Source of the DNA: Bacilli bacterium
Lineage (GTDB): Bacteria; Bacillota_I; Bacilli_A; RF39; UBA660
DNA length: 21,307 nucleotides
Assembly: GCA_017470045.1 (NCBI GenBank)
Contig: JAFUFG010000118.1
Span: 1 to 21,307 of the forward strand
Reading direction: 5' to 3'
The translations under genes were made by a program, and so were the position numbers. Below the pieces are notes generated by a model. That model worked only from the letters and a program-made list of their open reading frames with translations. It had not been told where the DNA came from and searched no databases. Of the stretch, positions 1-6,508 are shown piece by piece. Within the stretch, counting starts at the first letter, position 1. Every line of letters starts with the position of its first letter.

Positions 1-1
1 A

Positions 2-307
2 AAATATTTAAATAAACAAGATATTCAAGGGATTAAGATTCATATGTTAAGTATCACAAAAGATACTCCATTAGAAATAATGTATGAAAAAGAAAAATTT
101 CATGTCTTAACAAAGGAAGAATATGTAGATATTGTAGTAGATCAATTAGAATTATTAAGACCAGAAATTGTCATCCACAGAATTACAGGCGATCCAAAAT
201 TAGAAGATTTAATCGAGCCAAAATGGTTAGTAAAAAAGTTCTGTGTCATGAATGATATAGATAAAGAAATGGTAAGAAGAGATACTTATCAAGGAAGTAA
301 ACTATGA
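2..307 (+). CDS. TIGR01212-type radical SAM protein (YtqA/YhcC-like), C-terminal fragment
   Basis: The reading frame is open to the left edge, so only the last 101 residues are present and the true start lies outside the window; the ATG at 44 is internal. Visible residues include GIKIHMLSITKDTPLE near the start of the fragment, then a YVDIVVDQLELLRPEIVIHR stretch and RITGDP. This arrangement is typical of the C-terminal part of the TIGR01212 radical SAM family (B. subtilis YtqA, E. coli YhcC), which follows an N-terminal 4Fe-4S/SAM barrel not seen here. The family is linked to tRNA/RNA modification, but its role is not firmly settled. The stop codon overlaps the next start as ATGA, so the two genes are co-transcribed and probably translationally coupled. 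The family call rests on recognised C-terminal motifs, not on the catalytic cysteines. Confidence 0.8.
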   Translation, partial: KYLNKQDIQGIKIHMLSITKDTPLEIMYEKEKFHVLTKEEYVDIVVDQLELLRPEIVIHRITGDPKLEDLIEPKWLVKKFCVMNDIDKEMVRRDTYQGSKL

Positions 308-552
308 TAGAATACCTAATTACCATTAATCTAATTAGTTTTATTACCTATGGTCTAGATAAATATTTCGCAATCAAACAAAAGCAAAGAGTACCAGAAA
401 AAGTATTAATTCTATTATCTATAGTTGGTGGAAGCATTGGTTCCCTACTAGGAATGATACTATTTCACCATAAAACAAAAAAGATAAAGTTTATTACTTT
501 AAATCCAATTATCTTAGTAATACAAATAATTCTTTATCTTTATACAAAATAA
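304..552 (+). CDS. DUF1294 family small membrane protein
   Basis: This 82-residue protein has hydrophobic segments at about residues 1-17, 33-52 and 62-80. It carries the DUF1294 signature: YGLDKYFA near residue 16, RVPE at about 29-32, GGSIGSLLGM at about 42-51, then FHHKTKK. The family consists of short membrane proteins of unknown function, sometimes fused to a cold-shock domain in other bacteria. The gene overlaps the radical SAM gene by four bases (ATGA), and the SD-like AAGGAAG a few bases upstream supports the start at 304. It ends directly at a shared bidirectional terminator. No catalytic role can be assigned. Confidence 0.85.
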   Translation: MIEYLITINLISFITYGLDKYFAIKQKQRVPEKVLILLSIVGGSIGSLLGMILFHHKTKKIKFITLNPIILVIQIILYLYTK

Positions 553-574
553 AAATACCCATAAGGGTATTTTT
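551..574. terminator. Bidirectional terminator between DUF1294 and SPFH genes
   Basis: Perfect inverted repeat: AAAAATACCC, loop ATAA, GGGTATTTTT, with an A-tract on one side and a T-tract on the other. It works on paper in both directions and serves two convergent genes whose stop codons touch it on each side. Confidence 0.85.
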
Positions 575-1462
575 TTATTTATCATTTTTCATAGTTTCGT
601 TTAATGTAGTTCCAATAGCTGCAATTCCTTGTAAATCTGTTGGAATAAAGATCTTAGTAGCATTACCATTACTTACATTAACTAATGCTTCATAACTCTT
701 TAAACGTAATACAGCCTCATCCATCTTAGCTTCTTTTAATAATTTAAGACCTTGAGCAGTAGCCTCTTGAATTTTAATAATTGCTTCAGCTTCTCCTTCA
801 GCTTCACGAATCTTTGCTTCTCTTTTGGCATCAGCTCTAAGAATGGTACTTTCTTTTTCTCCTTCAGCAGTAAGAATAGCAGCTTTCTTTTCTCCTTCAG
901 CACGAAGGATTGCTTCACGTCTTTCACGTTCTGCACGCATTTGTTTTTCCATAGCTTCTTGAATATCTCTAGGAGGTAAAATATTTTTAACCTCAACACG
1001 ATTTACTTTAATTCCCCATGGATCTGTTGCTTCATCTAAGATACTTCTCATCTTTGTATTAATAACATCTCTACTAGTTAAAGTTTCATCTAACTCTAAC
1101 TCACCAATTATATTACGTAATGTTGTTGCTGTTAAGTTTTCAATAGCACTAACAGGATTTTCAACACCATAAGTATATAATTTAGAATCTGTTATTTGGA
1201 AATAAACAACAGTATCAATTTGCATTGTAACATTATCTTTTGTAATAACAGGTTGTGGTGCGAAATCTTTTACGATTTCCTTTAAACTTACAACGTTAGC
1301 AACTCTTTCAAAGAAAGGTACTACATAATGAAGACCAGTTTGCATTGTTCTGTGATATGCCCCTAATCTTTCTACTACATATGCTTTTGATTGTGGAATA
1401 ATCTTAATTCCAGATACTCCAATTAGAATAATAACAATAACTAATACTAAACCAAATTCCAT
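575..1462 (-). CDS. SPFH/band-7 membrane protein (QmcA/stomatin-like)
   Basis: This 295-residue protein has one N-terminal membrane helix (about residues 2-19) followed by a band-7 domain: the IIPQSKAYVVERLGAYHRT opening, then GLHYVVPFFERV, then VSLKEIVKDF. A charged coiled-coil at about 170-240 is built from 11-residue units (AILRAEGEKKA, AILTAEGEKES, TILRADAKREA, KIREAEGEAEA). Stomatin/QmcA proteins assemble into large membrane-bound rings and partner with NfeD proteins or FtsH-type proteases in membrane organisation and quality control. The gene starts two bases after the nfeD-like stop, and its ribosome binding site (GAGGAG) lies inside the end of that gene, so translation is coupled. The full family length is present with no damage. 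Confidence 0.93.
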   Translation of the reverse strand: MEFGLVLVIVIILIGVSGIKIIPQSKAYVVERLGAYHRTMQTGLHYVVPFFERVANVVSLKEIVKDFAPQPVITKDNVTMQIDTVVYFQITDSKLYTYGVENPVSAIENLTATTLRNIIGELELDETLTSRDVINTKMRSILDEATDPWGIKVNRVEVKNILPPRDIQEAMEKQMRAERERREAILRAEGEKKAAILTAEGEKESTILRADAKREAKIREAEGEAEAIIKIQEATAQGLKLLKEAKMDEAVLRLKSYEALVNVSNGNATKIFIPTDLQGIAAIGTTLNETMKNDK

Positions 1463-1464
1463 AA

Positions 1465-1887
1465 TTACTTCTCCTCTTTCTTGACAATAAGTTTTACTCC
1501 ATCAATTTTGATAACTTCAATTTCATCTCCAACTTCTAGTGTTTCATCACTAATAGCAGTCCATACAGTTCCAAGAACTTTAACCTCACCTTTTTCTTTT
1601 GGAGTTATTCTTTTAATAACATCACCTTTCTTACCGATATAACGATCCGAATTCGTAGGTTCAAAATTAACAACTTTAAACTTACGAAGTAAAGGCTTTG
1701 TAACAATCAAACTAATCAAACTAGTAACAATAAAAATAATTGTTTGTACAAATACATTACATTCGATAAATATAGTTACAAACAAGGTAATCAAACTACC
1801 AATCGCAAACCATATGGTTACAAGATTAATTGTCACTAATTCAATAAATAAGAATATTAGAAATAGTACTCCCCAAAACATCGTCAT
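1465..1887 (-). CDS. Short NfeD-type membrane protein
   Basis: I place the start at the ATG at 1887 rather than the GTG at 1896, because GAGGTG then sits at normal spacing; this gives 140 residues. Two or three hydrophobic helices cover about residues 2-65. A C-terminal soluble beta domain at about 76-135 (YIGKKGDVIKRITP, then VLGTVWTA, then DEIEVIKIDGVKLIVKK) has the OB-fold pattern of NfeD proteins. There is no ClpP-like serine protease domain, so it is the short NfeD1b type. These proteins pair with SPFH/flotillin partners, and the partner gene follows immediately. Its own promoter is well defined upstream. Confidence 0.88.
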   Translation of the reverse strand: MTMFWGVLFLIFLFIELVTINLVTIWFAIGSLITLFVTIFIECNVFVQTIIFIVTSLISLIVTKPLLRKFKVVNFEPTNSDRYIGKKGDVIKRITPKEKGEVKVLGTVWTAISDETLEVGDEIEVIKIDGVKLIVKKEEK

Positions 1888-1910
1888 AAAACTCACCTCA
1901 ATTTACCCAT

Positions 1911-1939
1911 ATTATATGTTAAATAGTCAATTTTTTCAA
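1911..1939 (-). promoter_or_regulatory. Sigma-A promoter of the nfeD-SPFH operon
   Basis: On the minus strand there is TTGAAA, a 17-base spacer, then a perfect TATAAT, about 25 bases before the nfeD-like start. Confidence 0.75.
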
Positions 1940-1949
1940 TATAATTCTC

Positions 1950-1978
1950 TTGTCGTCAACACAAAAGTATAATATAAT
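1950..1978 (+). promoter_or_regulatory. Sigma-A promoter of the 229-residue protein gene
   Basis: TTGTCG, a 17-base spacer and TATAAT, about 30 bases before the ATG. It lies almost back-to-back with the nfeD promoter, and the two -35 boxes are 10 bases apart. Confidence 0.65.
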
Positions 1979-2007
1979 GATAATAAGGTAAGATAGGAGA
2001 AGGTAGA

Positions 2008-2697
2008 ATGAGAAAGTTTACTCGTAAAGAATTTAAAGTAATCTCAGCAGCCGTAGCCTGTTATGGTTTAATGTTTATCGGTACTGGAATTGCTATGAAT
2101 AACCACGAAACCACAGTAGTTCAAACTTCCTATAGTCTAGGAGTTTATCAAAATAAAGTTGCAGAGTCTAAGACAAACGAAATTAAATTAAAAGAAATGA
2201 CTCTAGAAGTAAATATGCCATTAAGTGTTGATGTGAAAGATTACTTAGAGGATTATGAAACCTTAGATGAAAGCGTAATTAAAGCATTAAAGTTAGATAC
2301 TTCAAATGTAAATATAAAAGAAAAAGGTACTTATACGTATACGATTAGTTATAAGAGGAAAAAATATAACGGTACATTTAAAGTTATAGAAAAAGAATTA
2401 CCAATTGTTAATATTACATTAAGAAATCTAACATTAAAGAAAGATACGGTATTAGATACAAATCTTTCTACTTACATCAAGGAACAATTAAGTGATGAAG
2501 TTGCAAAAAACATTGTATTAGATTTAAGTGCAGTAAAAACAAACGTAGAAGGAACCTATCAATATACAGTAACATATGCAAATCGTATTTATACTGCTAA
2601 TATTGAAATCTTCACACCACAAGCACCTACTGTTATTACTCCTAATACAGAAACACAAACAACAAACACGGAAACAAATACAACAACTCAACCATAA
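2008..2697 (+). CDS. Membrane-anchored extracellular protein with two tandem repeats; function unknown
   Basis: I do not recognise a named family. The 229-residue protein has a basic N-terminus (MRKFTRKEFK), one membrane helix at about 11-31, two homologous extracellular repeats and a Thr/Asn/Gln-rich tail (about 205-229). Repeat 1 (about 61-128) and repeat 2 (about 137-203) share the order L-x-x-[ML]-TL near the start, an acidic Y-[LI]-x-[ED] middle, a Leu-Asp-[TL]-S segment, then GTYTYTISYKRKKYNGTFKV versus GTYQYTVTYANRIYTANIEI. This beta-rich, KGTYTYT-type ending resembles bacterial Ig-like modules. The SD AGGAGAAGG fits the ATG at 2008. It is monocistronic between its own promoter and a terminator. 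A surface or wall-exposed structural role is inferred only from topology and composition. Confidence 0.8.
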   Translation: MRKFTRKEFKVISAAVACYGLMFIGTGIAMNNHETTVVQTSYSLGVYQNKVAESKTNEIKLKEMTLEVNMPLSVDVKDYLEDYETLDESVIKALKLDTSNVNIKEKGTYTYTISYKRKKYNGTFKVIEKELPIVNITLRNLTLKKDTVLDTNLSTYIKEQLSDEVAKNIVLDLSAVKTNVEGTYQYTVTYANRIYTANIEIFTPQAPTVITPNTETQTTNTETNTTTQP

Positions 2698-2724
2698 AAA
2701 AAGAAGTTTAACACTTCTTTTTTT
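2696..2724. terminator. Bidirectional terminator between the repeat-protein gene and fhs
   Basis: Perfect 12-base arms (A-tract then GAAGT; ACTTC then T-tract) around the loop TTAAC. It closes two convergent genes and touches the fhs stop codon. Confidence 0.85.
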
Positions 2725-4346
2725 TACGATAATCCAACGATATTATCATCAACAATATCAATTTTTTCATAATTTGGTTTTTTTGATAATCCAGGCATTG
2801 TCATAATATCACCTAAATAAACAGTAATAAATTCAGCACCATTAAATAAATTAACATCCTTTACTTCAATCGTAAAATCAACTGGTGCTCCAACTAATTT
2901 TTGATTATCAGAGAAAGAATATTGAGTTTTCGCAATACATACAGGATAATTACCAAATCCGCCTTTTTCAAAAGATTGAATCTTCTCTTTTGCAAGATCA
3001 CTATAATGAATATCCCCTGCATGATAAATCTCTTTCGCAACTTTATTAATCTTATCCATAATTGGAGTTTCATCAGTATATAGTAGATGGAAGTCTTTTT
3101 TCTTATTCTTTTTACAAGACTCAACTACTTTCTCAGCTAAATCAACAGCTCCTGCTCCACCATCTACATAAGCAGTAGATAGACTAAATTCCATACCCAT
3201 TTCATGAACATAGTCTTCTACAATCTTCATTTCGTCTTCCGTATCAGTGGTAAACTTATTTAAACATACAATAACATGTACACCATAATTACTTAGATTA
3301 GAAGCATGTCTCTTTAAATTCTCAAGACCTGCTTTTAAAGCATCATCATTCTTTTCAAATACTTGATCTTTAGGTACTCCACCATGATATTTTAATGCCT
3401 TGATAGTAGCAACTAAAACAATAGTATCTGGACTAATTCCAGCCTTACGACATTTAATATCTAAGAACTTCTCTGCCCCTAAATCAGCACCAAATCCAGC
3501 TTCTGTAACAACATAGTCAGCAAGACCCAAACCAGTTTTAGTAGCAACTACTGTATTACATCCATGCGCAATATTTGCAAATGGTCCACCATGAATAATA
3601 GCAGGAGTTCCCTCTAATGTTTGAACAAGATTTGGACGGAAAGCATCGCGTAATAAAGTAACCAAAGATCCTTCTACATGCAGATCTTTTGCATAGATAA
3701 ACTCTCCCTTACTGTTCTTACCAATAATAATATTTCCAAGTCTTCTCTTTAAATCCTCTAATGAAGTAGCTAAACAAAATAGTGCCATAATTTCACTAGC
3801 AGCAGTAATAGAAAAACTTTCTTTACGAGTGCCTAAGTCAACATTTCTTAAAGCACGATCATTTACATCCAAACAACGATGGAACATTACTTCTTGAATA
3901 TCTAATGCATTTCCAAAATAAATATGATTATCAATAGCAGCACATAATAAATCATTCGCAGAAGTAATTGCATGAAAGTCACCAGTAAAATGAAGATTAA
4001 TATCTTCCATCGGAACAACTTGACTCATTCCACCACCAGTAGCTCCACCCTTAATACCAAATACAGGACCCATAGAAGGTTGTCTTAATACAGTAATAGT
4101 ATCTTTTCCAATTTTTCTTAATGCATCTGCAAGTCCGATACTAACAGTAGTTTTTCCTTCTCCTAATGGAGTTGGACTGATTGCAGTAACAAGAATAAGT
4201 TTTCCTTTAGACTTTTTAATCTTTTGATTAATCTTTGCTTTATCAACACCATATAAAAGCAAATCTTCTTCTCCAAGTCCTACTTTCTTCGCAATATCAC
4301 GAATATCCTCTTTTTTATATCTTCTAGCAATTTCTATATCTTCCAA
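2724..4346 (-). CDS. fhs: Formate-tetrahydrofolate ligase
   Basis: Catalyses ATP + formate + tetrahydrofolate to 10-formyl-THF + ADP + phosphate in the cytoplasm, supplying one-carbon units for purines and initiator fMet. The phosphate-binding loop PTPLGEGKTT is at about residues 58-67, followed by the family hallmarks LRQPSMGPVFGIKGGATGGG, HFTGDFHA and the NIAHGCNTVVAT segment. About 540 residues is close to the family's usual 555. I place the start at the TTG at 4346, since GAGGTGAT is then a well-spaced SD; the GTG at 4355 lies within that SD. It is monocistronic with its own extended -10 promoter. The formate could come from the PflB encoded in the same window. No oddities in the active site. 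Confidence 0.97.
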   Translation of the reverse strand: MEDIEIARRYKKEDIRDIAKKVGLGEEDLLLYGVDKAKINQKIKKSKGKLILVTAISPTPLGEGKTTVSIGLADALRKIGKDTITVLRQPSMGPVFGIKGGATGGGMSQVVPMEDINLHFTGDFHAITSANDLLCAAIDNHIYFGNALDIQEVMFHRCLDVNDRALRNVDLGTRKESFSITAASEIMALFCLATSLEDLKRRLGNIIIGKNSKGEFIYAKDLHVEGSLVTLLRDAFRPNLVQTLEGTPAIIHGGPFANIAHGCNTVVATKTGLGLADYVVTEAGFGADLGAEKFLDIKCRKAGISPDTIVLVATIKALKYHGGVPKDQVFEKNDDALKAGLENLKRHASNLSNYGVHVIVCLNKFTTDTEDEMKIVEDYVHEMGMEFSLSTAYVDGGAGAVDLAEKVVESCKKNKKKDFHLLYTDETPIMDKINKVAKEIYHAGDIHYSDLAKEKIQSFEKGGFGNYPVCIAKTQYSFSDNQKLVGAPVDFTIEVKDVNLFNGAEFITVYLGDIMTMPGLSKKPNYEKIDIVDDNIVGLS

Positions 4347-4365
4347 GATAATCACCTCAAGAAAA

Positions 4366-4393
4366 ATTATATCATAAATAGGAAACTTGTTAA
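4366..4393 (-). promoter_or_regulatory. Promoter of fhs with extended -10
   Basis: TTAACA, a 16-base spacer, and TATAAT preceded by TGA (extended -10), on the minus strand 20 bases before the fhs start. The core TTTATGATATAAT recurs at two other minus-strand promoters in this window. Confidence 0.75.
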
Positions 4394-4394
4394 A

Positions 4395-4414
4395 TGAAAG
4401 AGACTACTCTTTCA
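4395..4414. repeat. 8-bp perfect hairpin between fhs and the thioester protein gene
   Basis: TGAAAGAG, loop ACTA, CTCTTTCA. It lies just outside the fhs -35 box and is followed on the plus strand by a T-rich stretch. It may be a weak terminator or an operator. The rest of 4415-4535 is A-rich with no convincing promoter, although TTGCAA-N17-TAGACT with an upstream TGA is a weak candidate near 4490-4515. Confidence 0.4.
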
Positions 4415-4545
4415 ATATTTCTTTTTCCTATAAAGAAAAAAGAAATTTCGAAAGAAAAAGAAATAAAATTGTTCAAAACCTCCATTTGCAAACAAAAATA
4501 ATGTTTGATAGACTTCCAATCGTATTAAAAAAAAGGAGGCAAAAT

Positions 4546-5943
4546 ATGAAGAAAAGAACAATTTTTTTAATACTACTATCCGCAATTCTATTACTACAAG
4601 GAAAGAATGTATATGCACAAGAAACAAGGTTTTATGAAGCAGAATATATTAGTGGAATATACCTAAATAAGTCTCCAGGAACAGACCATAATACAGTATA
4701 TTATCAGACAGCCAGATTCTTTCGAGAAAAAAATACTGATAAGTTTGCATATTGTATTGAACCTCAACGTTTCTTTGAAGAAAGTGCATCTTATAATTAT
4801 TGGCAAGGATATCGAGATTTTACAAAAGATCAAATAGAAAGAATAAAAGCATTATCACATTTCGGATATCAGTATAAAGATCATACGGATAAGAAATGGT
4901 ATGCCATAACACAGTATCTAATATGGAAAGAAGCTGATCCAGATGGATTATACTTCTTTAGTGATTCTTTAGGTGGCAATGAAAAAAATCTATTTCAAAG
5001 TGAGATAAATGAATTAAATACTATGGTAAATGACTATTTAAAAAGACCAAATCTTCCATCTATTACCTTAGAACAAGACTCTATTTCTTTATCCGATAAG
5101 AATCAAGTCTTAAAAAACTATCAAACTTCCTTAGGAAGAATTGAAAATAATAATCTAATATTAGAGAATATCGAAGAAGGAGAATATGATATTGCACTAA
5201 CAAGAAAAGATAATTATTTTAATGAACCATTTATCTTCTACCAATCCAATTATAGTCAAGATTTAATCAACTATGGAGACTTTGAAATAAAAACAAATAT
5301 TCACTTGAAAGTAATAGGAACCAGTATAACAATTCAGAAAATTGATGCCGGAACGCAACAATTTGAATCCGCATTACAAAATACAAAATACGAATTATTA
5401 AATGAACAAAAAGAAGTAATAGACACTTTAACAGTAGATGAGAATGGAATAATTCAGAAAAAAAGACTTCCTTATGGAAAATATTACATCAAAGAAAAAG
5501 AAACTTCTCCCTCTTACCAATTAGATCTAGAAGAACATGAAATAACAATATCCGAAGAAAATCCAAAAGTAGAAATTACTCTAGAAAATAAAATCATAGA
5601 AAAAAAGATTAAAATTCATAAAACATATGGAGAAAATGACAACTTCATAGGAGAAGAAAATGTTATCTTTGAAATCTACCAAGAAGATACGTTATTCGGT
5701 ACCTATCAAACGGATGAATCCGGAACAATTGAATTAACCCTACCATTTGGAGAGTATAGATTAGTCCAAGTCAACACCAAAGAAGGATATCGTAAACTAG
5801 AACCAATTGATTTACTAGTATTAGATGATGAAGAAGTAACTTATGAATTAAAAGATTATAAAATACCTGTTCCAAATACTCATATAGATTGGAGTATACT
5901 AGATATTCTAGTAGAATTATTCAAATGGCTAAGCAGATTATAA
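4546..5943 (+). CDS. Thioester-domain surface protein with SpaA/Cna-B folds (putative adhesin)
   Basis: Starts at the ATG at 4546, seven bases after AAAGGAGGC; the frame is open upstream to 4387, but that extension has no signal peptide or SD. Total length is 465 residues. The signal peptide is about 1-24 (cleavage after VYA). A thioester domain (TED, about 28-245) has the reactive pair Cys70 (FAYCIEPQ) and Gln123 (ITQYLIW, the TQxxIW motif), which in this family form an internal Cys-Gln thioester that bonds covalently to host or other surface ligands. Two prealbumin-like SpaA folds follow: the first (about 258-350) has candidate isopeptide residues Lys265, Glu317 and Asn348; the second (about 353-437) has Lys359 but Gln408 where Glu is expected. 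VPNTH (442-446) resembles a sortase motif, but only 19 residues follow it. It overlaps the next gene, a sortase, its likely anchoring enzyme. Confidence 0.9.
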   Translation: MKKRTIFLILLSAILLLQGKNVYAQETRFYEAEYISGIYLNKSPGTDHNTVYYQTARFFREKNTDKFAYCIEPQRFFEESASYNYWQGYRDFTKDQIERIKALSHFGYQYKDHTDKKWYAITQYLIWKEADPDGLYFFSDSLGGNEKNLFQSEINELNTMVNDYLKRPNLPSITLEQDSISLSDKNQVLKNYQTSLGRIENNNLILENIEEGEYDIALTRKDNYFNEPFIFYQSNYSQDLINYGDFEIKTNIHLKVIGTSITIQKIDAGTQQFESALQNTKYELLNEQKEVIDTLTVDENGIIQKKRLPYGKYYIKEKETSPSYQLDLEEHEITISEENPKVEITLENKIIEKKIKIHKTYGENDNFIGEENVIFEIYQEDTLFGTYQTDESGTIELTLPFGEYRLVQVNTKEGYRKLEPIDLLVLDDEEVTYELKDYKIPVPNTHIDWSILDILVELFKWLSRL

Positions 5944-6497
5944 AAATTATCTTAATATTAGTAATCTATATTGGAAGTTGTTATATCATATATAAACAAG
6001 AGAAGCCAAAAGAACCTTTCCAGCTACCAAGATTTTCTATTAAAGAAGGAATTACTTTAAAAGAACGATTAGAAGAAAAAGGAAAAGATATGGAAAAAGA
6101 AAAAAGTATTGGATATTTAGATATACCATCAATCTCTTTAAAAGAAAAGTTATATTCTATTGATTCAATAGAAAACAATGTCGATAAAAACATAACAATA
6201 TTAGAAGGAAGTATCTCACCATCAGAAGATAATAGCATATTCTTTCTAGCTGCACATTCTGGAACAGGACCGTATGCCTACTTCAAAAATCTAAATAAAG
6301 TAAGAATAAATGAAGAAATAATACTAAAATACGAAGATAAAGAATATAAGTATACGATAAAAGAAATGTGGGAAACAGATAAAGATGGAGATATTGAAGT
6401 ACAAAAAGGAAAAGAAAATCAGTTAATTTTAACAACATGTAGTCCTACCAATAAAGAAAAACAATTAGTAATAAATTGCATAAAAAAAGAGTCTTAA
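5925..6497 (+). CDS. Sortase (transpeptidase), likely dedicated to the upstream surface protein
   Basis: Sortases cut a cell-wall sorting motif and attach the protein to peptidoglycan at the outer membrane face. From the ATG at 5925 the protein has 190 residues: a membrane helix at about 4-23, a linker, then the sortase barrel from about 63 (IGYLDIPSISL). The catalytic His111 is in FLAAHSGTG and Cys172 in LILTTCSPT. The arginine normally found after the Cys (about 8 residues on) is not visible; the aligned stretch reads KEKQLVIN, so Gln180 occupies that place. A TTG at 5889 would add 12 residues, but the hydrophobic helix follows the ATG directly. It overlaps the surface-protein gene by 19 bases with no strong SD, suggesting coupling. 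Class is uncertain (B- or D-like). Its substrate is inferred from adjacency. Confidence 0.9.
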   Translation: MAKQIIKIILILVIYIGSCYIIYKQEKPKEPFQLPRFSIKEGITLKERLEEKGKDMEKEKSIGYLDIPSISLKEKLYSIDSIENNVDKNITILEGSISPSEDNSIFFLAAHSGTGPYAYFKNLNKVRINEEIILKYEDKEYKYTIKEMWETDKDGDIEVQKGKENQLILTTCSPTNKEKQLVINCIKKES

Positions 6498-6508
6498 TAG
6501 ACTCTTTT
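6485..6508. terminator. Bidirectional terminator between sortase and ctpA-type genes
   Basis: AAAAGAGTC, loop TTAATA, GACTCTTTT. The sortase stop lies in the loop and the ctpA stop overlaps the far arm, so one hairpin ends both convergent genes. Confidence 0.8.

Noticed and set aside
736..999. Lys/Leu-rich open frame inside the SPFH gene on the same strand
   Set aside because: It is a shifted reading of the repetitive coiled-coil codons, with no own SD or family likeness.
4394..4501. 35-codon frame upstream of the adhesin as a real gene
   Set aside because: Only a weak SD (AGGAAA) and no recognisable motif; kept as part of a leader observation and not called as a CDS.
4531..4540. A8 tract before the adhesin SD as a phase-variation site
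   Set aside because: Such A-runs are common in this AT-rich DNA, and it lies outside the coding region.
4387..4545. N-terminal extension of the thioester protein (53 residues)
   Set aside because: No SD, highly basic A-rich translation, and it would bury the clear signal peptide that begins at 4546.
5889..5924. TTG start for the sortase (12 extra residues)
   Set aside because: The extension is not hydrophobic and has no SD; the ATG at 5925 directly precedes the membrane helix.
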